64,000 nt of DNA from Galerina marginata (Eukaryota > Basidiomycota > Agaricomycetes > Agaricales > Galerinaceae), in assembly GCA_023014335.1 (NCBI GenBank), contig JAECYW010000002.1, positions 3,658,001 to 3,722,000 of the forward strand. The letters are read 5' to 3'. Below are positions 46,435-59,474 of the stretch, piece by piece. Each line of letters begins with the position of its first letter. Position 1 is the stretch's first letter. The notes beneath the pieces were generated by a model that did not search any database, was not told the origin of the DNA, and saw nothing but the letters and a program-made list of their open reading frames with translations. The translations under genes and the position numbers were made by a program.

Positions 46435-46888
46435 TGTGATATCTTGGCCATTTCTTGACCATTTACAATGATTCCCACGACCTTTAGGTAGTGGGTTTAG
46501 GGGAGCTTGGGATTTCCTTTTCAGTGAAATTCTGGATTTGACGGCATGTCTTGTGATCCAATTCCGTGCCGAACATAACGATCCCCCAATTCGACTTCGT
46601 CTAACAATTCTTTGTTTCTTGCCTCCACCATTCCTTTCTCTGCGTCGGAAAGCAAGTAAATGCAAAAAAAAGGGAGTGGGCCTTGCCGGTAGCTACCGGC
46701 CCTACGAGCCTTTTTTGGTATCAGAAAAATCACACAATTCAGGGCCAACCTGGTCACGTGACCAGGCCGTTTTATTTCCATAAAATTTGCCTTTTTATTC
46801 CCTTTCCAACAAATCCAAGATCAGCCCAATCGGATAAGATCTGACTGCGTTATTAATCATTTACCTGAGATAAAGTACGTAAGGGCTT

Positions 46889-47718
46889 GTTTTTGCCATG
46901 CGCAGCAATGGCTGCTGTGCAAGTTAATTCAGAAAAGCTCTCCGAGTTGGGCGCCATCTCATCATCACTGTTGAGCAATTCAAGAATTTTGCAGCCATCC
47001 TCGATCAAAGACCGGTACAGCGAGTTTACAAGTTCTTACGTAGTAAAAGAACTTGTTTTCCGGCCTGCATAGCAGGCAGAAAACATTCCTAATGCGATCG
47101 TTTGAAATTCTCCCACTGCTATAGTGACCCTGCATGGTTTCTGTATCTCAGCCATTACTGGGCCAATTTTTTGAGTATAAGATCATCCCAATTGGTTCAG
47201 ATTTGAGCAGACTATGCATTATTTACTTATTTAACCTCTATTTATGACTTACCTTGAAAGTAAGAACTTGTTTTTGCCATGCGCAGCAATGGCCTCTGAC
47301 CAAGTTGCATTTGCACTGACAGCCGGCAGAACAGCGTCAGATTTAGGCTCCTCCTTAATGACCAAATCGGGAGACGCGACACATTCTTCTTTGACGTGTT
47401 TGGACGTGTCAGGATCGCGTTCAACGTGTTTGGACTCCTTGTATTTTCCTTGTTAGTGCAGCCTTAAGTGATTAACAAAAAAAATACCTCTTGTTCATGT
47501 AGGAATGTCTTCAGTTTGTCTATGTCAACTCACGCTGTATCCACAAACATGACTGGGTATTTCTTAATGAAGACGCTCGAGTAGACTTGCGTGGGTATGA
47601 TGGGGTTAACACTGTGATGGGGGTGTAAGTGAAGAAGACTGACCTCAGCCCTGAATTCTTCAAGCACACCATTGGGTATTGCATGGAGAAAGAATGTGTT
47701 GTCGTCGGTATGCGCCAT
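46889..47718 (-). pseudogene. Decayed ORF with duplicated AIAAHGKNK module
   Basis: The minus-strand frame starts MAHTDDNTFFLHAIPNGVLE, then NPIIPTQVYSSVFIKKYPVM and FVDTA. A TGA (about 47529-47531) follows, and the same frame resumes as VDIDKLKTFLHEQE, so a Trp TGG to TGA change would explain the break. After an intron-like gap come KHVKEECVASPDLVIKEEPK and NATWSEAIAAHGKNKFLLSR (47260-47450), ending at a GTAAGT donor. Further down, LYRSLIEDGCKILELLNSDD and CTAAIAAHGKNKPLRT (46889-47025) repeat the module. It looks like a transposon-type fungal ORF; function unknown. Confidence 0.4.
47028..47056. repeat. 29-bp palindrome acaagttctt...aagaacttgt (copy 2)
   Basis: Same layout as the palindrome at 46114-46142, with the identical acgtagtaa loop and compensating changes in the two arms (cc/gg to tc/ga). 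Confidence 0.75.
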
Positions 47719-47865
47719 GACAAGGATGTGGGGGAGAGAGAGAATAAAATCAGTCCAATCTTGGATTCTATGCCATTTTTTTTTCTGGACTGGAAAATCA
47801 GCTTTATTGAGACAACATTGTGTTTTGGGTTAAGAAAGTCCCCAAATACAGTAATTCATACATAA

Positions 47866-48430
47866 AAAATCCTCAAATAACAAATTGCAAGCACGGGGCC
47901 TATGTTTATAGGACCATTCCAACCCAATCCTGACTGTGAAATCAGCCAAGCATCAGCAGATCAATGTGAACAGCTGACAGTGAGTGTGATTGGCAGCAAG
48001 TGTGGCTGTGAGCGTCGGGGTGTGAGTGTGATTGGCCAAGTGTGAGTGTGACTTGCCGAGTGTGAATGTGAATGCACGGGTTGAGTATGACAGTATCGCA
48101 TTTGGTATATCCTCTGTTGATGGCTGTTGATGCTTGCTGGTTTGCGAGTTTAAACTCTGCTTGGAGGATTGCTCAACAATGATCAAACTTTGGTGATCTT
48201 ACTTCCCACTTCCTCCTTGTTCCTCACACTGGTGGCACCACCCCTTTATCTGCTTCCCCAGTTCAGGCCAGCAGTGAACCCTTGAGCCCAGGGATACCAC
48301 TAGCCTAACTGAAGGGTCATTATCACGCTGCTATGCAACACCACCTGCTGCGTGCCTCTTCCCTGCGTTTGGGCCTGCAAAGGGATGTAGGCCAGTAATG
48401 GACACAACATTAAGTCCGAATGACAACGAT
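47866..48430. other. No gene; short GT-rich tandem words
   Basis: Between about 47975 and 48070 the words gtgagtgtgattggc and gagtgtgacttgcc repeat four or five times imperfectly. Nothing coding is evident. Confidence 0.5.
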
Positions 48431-48438
48431 TGGTGCCA

Positions 48439-48664
48439 GCAGCCTATGCCGCTAGTTGAAGACATCAGGTAGGTAAACTGCCCAAGAAGCAAGTTGCATC
48501 AGGAAGGTAAACTGCCCAAGTGTGTTAGTTTACCTACATTATGTATATTTGGCAGCCTATGCCGCTAGTTGAAGACATCAGGTAGGTAAACTGCCCAAGA
48601 AGCAAGTTGCATCAGGAAGGTAAACTGCCCAAGTGTGTTAGTTTACCTACATTATGTATATTTG
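48439..48664. repeat. 113-bp tandem duplication
   Basis: 48439-48551 and 48552-48664 are identical or nearly so, starting gcagcctatgccgctagttg and ending cattatgtatatttg. Each copy carries two ggtaaactgcccaag words, which also occur at 49241-49255 and, inverted, at 49503-49517. Near-identity points to a recent duplication. Confidence 0.9.
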
Positions 48665-49159
48665 GTAGACTACGACATTGCTGTCGTATGGGGAGAAGTA
48701 TATGTATTTATTTGGTGCTTGATGGCATCACTTAGATCACATGACTTTGAATTTGCCTTTATTGACATGCTTGTCACACATTTATGTAATTTTATGGCCT
48801 TAAATGTAAACAAATATAAATAAAGGCTCTCAGGACCACTGCATCCATGATATAAAAGGCAATCAAGATGCAATTGCCTAAAATAGCAGTATTTAGTCAG
48901 CCAGCTAATTTTGGACTTAGCAGCATTTGTGCTAAGTTCTTTAATTTATTAATTAACACTAAAAGCCTTATATCTTAATGAGGAAGGTACCTAGTCATGT
49001 GATTTCAATTTTAATAGAGTCTAAAAATAGATTACATTCTTTTGAAACCCTCTTTCTTTTTTGGGAAATTTTCCCATCAGCCAAAATTTCTCACCGCCGA
49101 CTTTTTTTTAAGTTTTTTGCATTTTTCTCTGTGGGAAAAATAGCTAGGCACAAAATTTT

Positions 49160-49361
49160 GATGGATTCAGGGTCAGATGGCTTGGCTGCACATTTTTTAT
49201 CAATAGCACAGCCACATCCGAGCACATTTGGGGGTGGCTTGGTAAACTGCCCAAGCTGTCAAAAAGTGTGGCTAGTTTGCCGAGACATTTTGAAATGTGC
49301 TTGGATGTGGCTGTGCCTCTGATAAAAAGTGTCGCAAATGGCTATACGACTCTGAATCCAT
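49160..49361. mobile_element. Inverted-repeat element, about 67-bp arms
   Basis: The left arm 49160-49228 (gatggattcagggtcagatg to cacagccacatccgagcaca) is the reverse complement of 49295-49361 with about 15 percent differences. A wider inverted match (ccttatatcttaatgagga near 48968 and tccttattgagatataag near 49385) suggests that the element is longer and asymmetrically eroded, a MITE-like structure without coding capacity. Confidence 0.65.
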
Positions 49362-49365
49362 TTAA

Positions 49366-51525
49366 ATCATGGCTGTGTCCTGTTTCCTTATTGAGATATA
49401 AGCCAAACATTAGTATATTGTTAATTTACAGCCCTTGGTAAGTTGACAGTCTATGGTCAGATTACAGTCATGGTCAAATTGCAGTCCTGATGCAACTTGG
49501 TCCTTGGGCAGTTTACCTTTATTCAGACATCAAGGTAGCAGCTACAGGTGGGTGCCAACAACATCTGAGGACTGAGGCAGGAAGTCAGGAAGGAATTGGA
49601 GACCTGAGGGGAGGCCCTAGTAAAAGAAAACCCGCACGGTACATAGCAGTTCAAGTTACAAGATTCAAACTGCTTTTTTTTCCTTTCCATACCTCCACTT
49701 TCACCATTCTCCTACAGGTACGACAATGATACTGTTGTCGCCTTTTATGAGGACTCGCAACTGCCAATTTGTTGCAGCTACCACCACCATCACTGGCCAC
49801 CGACAGCATCCGCTCTGCCCCATGGACTACGACAGACAAATGTGGGCAAGGCAGCGACAGCACAAACAGTGGCGGTATTGTTGTCATTGTCATTTGCTGG
49901 CCTCTGGTGGTATCAAGGCACAAGTAGCATATGCTGCTCATGCTGGTTCTTCCTCCCCATGCCATATCTGCTACAGACCAGCAGCTGCAACCACACCCAC
50001 TACCCCACTAAGGTCCTCAACAACAAGCTGGACAGCTCGAGTTGAACACTGGGGTGATGCTATCGCTATGTCCGCTGATGCTGCTTGCAGTTACCAGCAC
50101 TTTTGCTGTGTTTGCCCTTTCCATCATGATCTGGGGGCTACAATGACAATGACAAAGGAAATCAGCTGCTCAAATGGCAGGTACGTGCAGGAACATCAGC
50201 CAGTCCACTGCTGTACAAGTATCGCAATAAAGTTATCATTAAGTATAAAGACCATCAGATCAATAGTATTACTCAATGTTGTAGGGACTTTCCTCATGAA
50301 TTGGTACAAGCTGTGTCTCATATCACTTTGGTGGCGAGGTTTTCACACATACGTGGCTGCACCACAACAATTGTAACTACAGCCTCAAACATAAATTAAA
50401 GTGCAAAAGAAGAAAAGACAACAAAAAGGAAAGCTAGGACCGTTGAGCTCATACAAAATTTACAAAATTTAAACATGTGAGCTGGGGATAATTATTGAAT
50501 TCAGATCCTGCTGTAGAATCTGTCTGTAAACATAAAGGTGGGGTAACGGAGACATTATTTTGAAGTAATGACTCTACAATCAATTTCATTTCTTAGATCT
50601 ATAAATATCTGAGACACTGTGGATTTTGGGGCGTAGCGCCTGCTCGTAAGATGCGGAAGTGATCAATTTTTATACAAATGTGAAACATCAATTAGATGGG
50701 AAAGTGGACTATAAATACATCAGTATAGGATGAGCGATATAAATAGAATCCAACACTTCCCTGTAAATTGCCAAAATTATGTAATGTTACTACATATGGA
50801 TGGCTGCCTGACTGATTAGAAATTATGTAATCAGATTAATGGGCTATATAATTGCCGGTGCCAGACATCACGTGAAAATAATGGCATCAGTGATGGGGAC
50901 CAACAGAGTGTCGTGACATCCAAAATTTCTGGGGTCAGTGTGGATTAAAAGAACTCACTTTTACTGTGTAAAAGACTCGTAACTGCGTAAAAGACTCACA
51001 ACAAGTAGCCTCAGATGTGAAGTGTGAAAAAAGACTCACAGGACTATGAGGGAGTGCATTGCAACAATACCTGACATACAGCTGTGAGTTGCAAACACCA
51101 TATATCTACAATATAAGAGAGACTTTTTCCCCACGCACCATACTGGGCATTCGAAGAGCGTTTTTGGGATGGGTCTGCAAGATTTTCTGGGGGGCTTTTG
51201 ACAGAAACCAACAGGTAGCACGAGTTCCATCAAGCAGTGCAGTGTTTTTGTGGGGAGAGGATTTTTGGAAGACAGTGCAGAGGTTGGAAGTTGACCGTTT
51301 TTTGGCGGGAGATCAATCATTGATGGCATTTTCTCAAAACAGACACATGTGGAGACTTTCTAATGAAATAATGTGATGACTTTGTCACAAGTGATCTTCC
51401 AAGCCTTTGAATAGAGAGACTCTGAGAGAGTGGTTTCAGACCCAGTAACTACACTCAATATTTCCTTTATATATTTTGTTGGAATCTGTTTCCAGCAAGT
51501 GAGCACGCAGAGTGTGTGAACGCGC
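49366..51525. other. AT-rich, no supported gene
   Basis: A 216-codon plus-strand frame at 49726-50376 is His/Cys-rich and of low plausibility (no homology recognised, no intron or start context). Repeated words such as taaaagactcgtaactg and taaaagactcacaac occur near 50970-51010. Confidence 0.45.
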
Positions 51526-51527
51526 TA

Positions 51528-51907
51528 GTATTACTCGCAAGGGGTGTGTGATTACGGAAAAAAAGACACGATCTTGTTTTTAGGTGTTAAATGTGCTGGG
51601 AAATCCAAATCTGAACTCAGTTTGTTGTTAAAATGTCTGGTTGAAAAGTTATGGCAAGTTTTATGTTTTGTGAGAAAAAAAATGACCCCCAGTTTTTTTG
51701 ACTTCTTAGGTTGTTCTGCGCACTTTTCAAAAAAAAAATCATCCAGCTTGGACCCCTCCCCCCCCCAAATTTCCTTATTGGGTAACTCAAGAACGCCCCA
51801 TGGGAAAAACTTCGGAGTTGCATTTTTCGATCTCCCAGCCATTTCTAAGCCCAAAGACAAGATGATGTCCTTAAACAAATTTTTACATACCCCTTGATTA
51901 CTCGGTT
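51528..51907. mobile_element. Possible eroded inverted-repeat element
   Basis: ttactcgcaaggggtgtgtg at about 51531-51550 resembles the reverse complement of the sequence at 51885-51907 (gagtaatcaaggggtatgt). The similarity extends inward through acacgatcttgtttttaggt versus acatcatcttgtctttgggc. The open frames inside mirror each other on the two strands, as expected for a palindrome rather than a gene. Confidence 0.45.
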
Positions 51908-52560
51908 AAAAACAATTAGTAGATAATTATAGGTCAATGTACTCCTACTTATTATAAAGGCTTAAACTCTTAGGTGTGTGGCTGCAGAACTAAGGTTGCA
52001 AGTACTTTGCACTGAGCGCAACGCAACACATGTGTACTCACGTGAAGGGAGGGTGTCACAAGAGTGCACACTGATCGCCACACTTTTGATGGTGCACTTT
52101 CCATGATCCAGATGCTCTCCCCTGGTGAGTCAAAATTTGGACTTGTCAGTATTCTTTGTCCTCTGAAGGCAATGTAATTTTTTTATTTCACACTCATCTA
52201 CAATTGAACTACTGGTGTGTAAGCTACAAGACTGTTTTTTAATCACAAAAATTGGCCAAGCAGTTGCAGAGATACAGTACTGTGCAATACTTTTGGACGC
52301 CACTGTAGTTAGACTGCCCAAGGGCACCATGCTGAACCACCTAGACAGAGAACAACAGTATGTAGCTACCCTACCATATGGCTCAGCCACAAAGGGGGAG
52401 TTTGAGGAATTAAAAAAAAAAAAGAAAAAAAAAGATGGTCACAAGCTTGTAGATTTAATTTCAATAATATGATCTACTAGATATGTAAATTTGGTTTATT
52501 AAAAATCAACAAAAGGCATACTGTACAAAGCAGTGCAAGTAGATAGGGACCAACCTGCAT

Positions 52561-54367
52561 TTATCCAATTCTAACAGTCTAAGGACAATGGAGTGAAAGT
52601 TAGAAGTTTAAGGATGTGAAACACATATTACATACCTTCACATATAGTGACTCTACAACTTTGCTGACTTGCTCTAATGTCTGGATGGCTGCCCCATATG
52701 TATTCTGAAATCAACTGATGAGTGAAGGACAAGCAAAAAACATATGGATCATACATCTGCCTCTGGTTCATCATACACCAACAAACATCCTCTGCCCTGG
52801 TCAAGGACACCATAGAATACCTTGTCAAGGATCATCTGTGATAGTCTATTGGTATTCCGAAAAGTCAAGAACAATGTGAGATTGGTTCATAACATCCAAT
52901 AGCAATAAAGCTCACTTGGTCTCTACAGCCTGCCTCTCCTGGCCCACTGTCTCGGCTACATACTCGATCTCCACAACAGAATAGGGCTCAACAATCCGGA
53001 GCAGGTTTTGTTCAAGGAGGGTGTCATACAATGCAGCAAGGTGAGAGCGGATGGTCGGGTCTGATGAAAGTTCTTCACAGAAAATATGAAAACCAGCAAA
53101 CGAAGGAAGGCAGAAGCAGTTAATGGGACCCACCATCTTTGTAGTCCCGCAGAGCCTTCTCGAAATCGGCAAGATTTCGGTTTTGGTGGGCACGGGCGAT
53201 GGCGCGCATGCTTTCTACATCTCGCATGTTGGCGTATTTCAAGGCAAGTTTGATGGTCAACAGAGAATTAACGTCTTCCGGCTGAGAGAACCAGTCGCAA
53301 GCTAAGTAAAACAATGAAGGAGGTGAAGAAAAGACAACGAACCAGATTGAGCATTACTTTGCAAAGAAGCATGTACTTGAGTGCGCCAAGCGCACCTTCC
53401 TCGCCTTGAGCAGACATGTTTTCGAATGCCTCAAAAAAGTATGAATAAGCGGTGGTGTAGTCCTTGTCCTCGGCGTGGAGAATACCGGATTGGAGATCGA
53501 GGGCAGCTTGGAGGCTTGGAGGGCAGTAGATAGAGTTGGCGGCGGTCCTTGACGATGTTAGAGCAGCCTGGGAGGACGCGGTGGTCTAGGTATACAGACA
53601 GCCTGATACGGTAAAGAGAGACGAACTTTGGCTTTTGCTAGGTTGCCAATACCTCGGTATACCCGGCTTTCGAGGAGATGCACTTCTGTGAGGATCATCT
53701 TGTCGTCCAGACGCTTGAGTTCCGTGAGGAGGGTGTCAATAAGCGTTAGGGCCGCTCCGTATTGCCTGGCTTCCAGTTGCCTGAGCAAATAGGAATCAAT
53801 CCTCTGGGAATGTAAATGAGGGCCAGGATGATACATACAACCCGGCCAGTCGCGTCTCGAGACTGTGTTTTAGGAAGATGCGTTTCTCACTCTTTGCCCA
53901 AGCGATATTGTCTGTGAGTGTCTTGATTTGCACTTTTTGGCTGCCGGGGATGGCATTGAAGTAATCGAGCAGCGTTCGGACTGTCGGAAGAAACCAAAGG
54001 TCAATTATGTAGCACGGAACATACAAAACGATAAGTACTGAGTTTGGCTGTCTTTGCCTTCGCAGTTGAGGACATAAATGCTCGGGACTGTGTGATGATA
54101 TCTGCCAATCCCTGTGCGTTCCTGTTGTACGTGAGCGATATTCATTTGGACTAGGAAGAGCCGGCATACTTACTTTTGATCCCTATAGAGCTCTCCCAGT
54201 TTCACCAGAGCGATCTCCTGATCACGCAGGTCTTGGGCATGGTCATCGTCCTTGGATATCGAGGCCGTTGTGCTCGCGAGGACTTGTTTGTAAAGCTTTT
54301 CAGCTTCCTGTGGGTTTGTAGAGGCAGATGACTCGGCTTTGGTGAGAATGTCGGTGACGGAGGACAT
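52561..54367 (-). CDS. RPN6: 26S proteasome regulatory subunit Rpn6 (PSMD11)
   Basis: Rpn6 is a lid subunit that clamps the 19S lid to the 20S core and is essential for ubiquitin-dependent proteolysis. The ATG at 54365-54367 starts [20 protein letters not shown]. Exons then give [118 protein letters not shown] and [20 protein letters not shown]. The PCI/winged-helix end reads [40 protein letters not shown] and [21 protein letters not shown] last intron (donor GTATGT) probably leads to a short exon ending TVRIG and the TAA at 52561-52563. Length and order fit the family (about 420 residues). It is transcribed away from RPN7 out of a 124-bp shared promoter. Confidence 0.95.
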
Positions 54368-54491
54368 GGTTGAAGGAGAAAAAAGAAATTAGAGGGTAGG
54401 GACACGCGTCGTCGCGTCGGAACCGTGGGAAAAAGAGCTGACGCGTCTCTCAATTCAATTATTCGTTTGCACTCTCTCCTCCACCATCATA
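54368..54491. promoter_or_regulatory. Bidirectional RPN6/RPN7 promoter
   Basis: Only 124 bp separate the two start codons. The sequence contains two perfect ACGCGT boxes (54404-54409 and 54441-54446) and a third GACGCGT/GTCGCGTC-like core between them (about 54411-54418). No TATA box is evident. ACGCGT is the MCB (MluI cell-cycle box) core in yeasts; whether it acts here is inference. I do not see the yeast PACE element GGTGGCAAA. Confidence 0.7.
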
Positions 54492-55988
54492 ATGGCCGAT
54501 GAAGTTGTACTTCCTATTCCCAATCTCAGGGTTCCAGAGAACCTTTTTGTACTCTCCAACCCCGCCCTCAAGCACCTACATGATAATGCCCGGAAAGAAT
54601 TGCTTGAAGGCATCAAAGCTGACCGTATGTCGGCCCATGATAATTGTTCTGCTGTATCTAATGAGATCTCAAATAGAAATGGGACCCTACTACCGAAATA
54701 TAACATCCTCGTCGTCCGTGTTATCCCTTGATACCGCCTTCCTTGCTGAGATGGACAAGGCCAATCAGGAGGAACTGAAGAAACTCGATGACCGACTCGC
54801 TGAAGCGCAGAAGATAGAAGGAGAGTCCGAGATTTCGGATGCTCTCAAGGCGAGGGCTAATTATCTGACGAGGATTGGAGACAAGGTGTGTACCCATGCA
54901 CCCTCTCATTCTGCCTTTGCCTTAAATATGGTTTTGCCTGACAGGAAAAATCACTGGAAGCACAGAAACTCGCGCTGGAGAAGACCCCTGGCCTTGGTTC
55001 ACGTATCGATATCGTTTTGACGATCGTCCGCATAGGATTCTTCTTCAGCGACACTGATACTGTCACCACGAACATGGCCAAAGCTGAGAAGTAAGTCTGC
55101 TTCATTCCTTATTCAATGCGCATTCGACCAACAACTCCTCAGGCTCATTGACGAAGGAGGAGACTGGGACCGGCGGAACCGACTCAAAGTCTACGACGGC
55201 CTCCACCTCATTTCGATTCGCCAATTTAAGCGTGGCGGCGAGCTTCTCCTCGACGCTCTGTCGACATTCACAGCAACAGAGTTGCTGTCGTATAATGACT
55301 TTGTCGCGTTGACAGTCATCTCCAACAGCTTAGCTCTAAAACGAGTGGACCTCAAGAAGCGCGTATGTAGCCTTGCCATGCAATATTTGTGCAGTTCCAA
55401 GGCTGATTGCACCAATAGCTGATCGGCGCTCCAGAAGTAAACCAAGTGCTTCCTGAAATCCCTGTCCTCGGCGACCTAGTCAAGAATCTCTATGAATGTC
55501 ACTATGACAAATTCTTCATCGCCCTCGGTACGTGCTCGGTTCTTTCTAGGTTGCCACATGCGAGTCTAAGTTGACTATGTAGCTACTCTCGAACAAACCC
55601 ACCTCATCCCGTCGCGTATCCTTTCGCCCCACGCGCGGTTCTATGTGCGCGAGATGCGCATCCTCGCCTATAGCCAGCTCCTCGAGTCCTACCGAAGTTT
55701 AACGCTGGAAAGTTTAAGCGGGGCGTTTGGCGTCAGTGTTGATTTTGTTGACCAGTACGTCCAGCCATCACTGTTCTGATACCTTGGAATGGTGCTAAAT
55801 TATTTTGTTTGGTTAGTGAGCTCTCGCGGTTTATTGCCAACGGCAGACTACATTGTTCCATCGACAAGGTGCGCGGGATTGTAGAAACGACACGGCCGTC
55901 ATTGAAGAATGCACAATATGAGACGGTGGTCAAACAAGGTGATGTGTTGCTAAATGAGGTGCAGAGGTTGAGCAAAGTTCTGTACTGA
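54492..55988 (+). CDS. RPN7: 26S proteasome regulatory subunit Rpn7 (PSMD6)
   Basis: Rpn7 is a PCI-domain lid subunit of the 26S proteasome. The ATG at 54492 starts [20 protein letters not shown]. Intron 1 (54625 to about 54673) joins IKAD to [11 protein letters not shown]. Later exons give [151 protein letters not shown] and the PCI end [20 protein letters not shown], then [19 protein letters not shown] before TGA at 55986-55988. Every landmark of the family is present, and at least seven short introns keep frame. It is head-to-head with RPN6, its lid partner. Confidence 0.95.
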
Positions 55989-56282
55989 GCATTGACTGCA
56001 TGATTATGTATAGCAAAATACAAGCATCATTCATCCAACATTCCAAGAACTGTATTTCTTTCAGATAATCTTGACTTTGAATAATAATTTCACCATGCAA
56101 TCATTCTCTAATCAGCGGCAGCTCGTAATTATTGATCATCATAACGAAACCAAATATAATCGCAGTTCTATTTCCGAACCCGACAGCATTTTAATGTAAG
56201 TAAGTATATCTAAAAGTATTCCGCATTACACGACTCCAAAGGAAGATGAGTGGCTTAGTTTTTTTTCCTTTTCGTCGATGCC

Positions 56283-58572
<2,290 letters not shown>

Positions 58573-58734
58573 GGTTCGATGGCGAAGTCGATTTGAATAT
58601 AAGGCGAGGTTGATATTCGTGAGATGGATACGTGGAGGTCTGGAAAGAGCAGCAGATTGGAAAAGAGATAACGGACAGAGAATCCTGAGCATCCACTCTT
58701 TTTCTGTATGACTTCGAGTCACTTTTCTGGCCAA
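58573..58734 (-). other. In-frame upstream extension of KRS1, likely mitochondrial presequence
   Basis: Upstream in-frame ATGs lie at 58692 (40 codons before the main ATG) and 58734 (54 codons). The 40 residues from 58692 begin MLRILCPLSLFQSAALSRPP and end SNRLRHRT. They contain no Asp or Glu, six Arg, two His, and alternating hydrophobic and hydroxylated residues, the usual make-up of a mitochondrial targeting peptide. The main ATG follows directly. Leaky scanning or two transcription starts could give mitochondrial and cytosolic enzyme from one gene. Confidence 0.65.
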
Positions 58735-58739
58735 TCACA

Positions 58740-59474
58740 AGGTCACGTCGCGATAAAATTCAAACCCAGAATTCGCGTCAGTTACATTGAAGGGTCCATT
58801 CGATTAAATGTTGAAATGAAAATGCGCTGTAAGGTATGAGCATTATTTTATAGGATTGTTGAACCATTAAACACCATCACATCAATGAAAGATGAGCAAG
58901 TAGACTATTAAATAAATAGGAGAGTAGAAATGTCAATGCAAAGAATTAACTACAATAAAAGCAATAAATGATAAAGGCATGTCTAAGTATGTATATGCAG
59001 GAGGTTGGGGGGGGGAGGGCATATGATGCAGTGGATGGAATGTGACATTGGGAGAGGCAATTGGCAACGTGTGGATGGCAGACTGGTCCATCATAGCGGC
59101 GCGATTTTTGCCTTTTGAGGGTGACTCAGGTTAGGGACCTCGCTGAAGGTTGCAGATGGCAAAGGGCAGCGAGAGAGGATAGACACCTTGTATGTGTCGA
59201 CGTTGATACGGGTATGGGGGGGGGCAACAGCGGGCATGATGTGGGTTTCGTTTGGTATGACTTTTTGAGTGGGGTGAGGTGCTTGGCAAGGCTGACCGAA
59301 CTAGTAGCGACGATCGGTATCGCAATGGTGCTGGTGAATAAGTTACAACAAGGTTTTTAATCGTCAGTGTCCTCTCCGGGTCCCAGATGCTCCCCGGGAG
59401 GCAGAAACGAAAAGCAGATGGTAGCACCGGAGACTATACGGGAGGGGGTAAGCACAACAAGGCATCTATGCAGC
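58740..59474. other. Intergenic, no gene seen
   Basis: Holds the KRS1 promoter side and the 3' flank of the carrier gene. Short G-runs occur (about 59007-59018 and 59216-59224). Confidence 0.5.

Noticed and set aside
49726..50376. 216-codon plus-strand ORF
   Set aside because: His/Cys-rich composition, no recognisable homology, no intron, and it lies in AT-rich repeat sequence with competing frames on the other strand.
51544..51897. 117-codon plus and 108-codon minus overlapping ORFs
   Set aside because: They mirror each other across an inverted repeat; the palindrome explains both.
1..52000. Fungal defence or biosynthetic gene cluster
   Set aside because: No NLR/NACHT, PKS, NRPS, P450 or terpene synthase signatures were seen; the accessory genes present do not form a coherent operon-like or cluster logic.
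52215..52472. 85-codon plus-strand ORF ending in a poly-Lys run
   Set aside because: The Lys run comes from a poly-A stretch and nothing else resembles a protein family.
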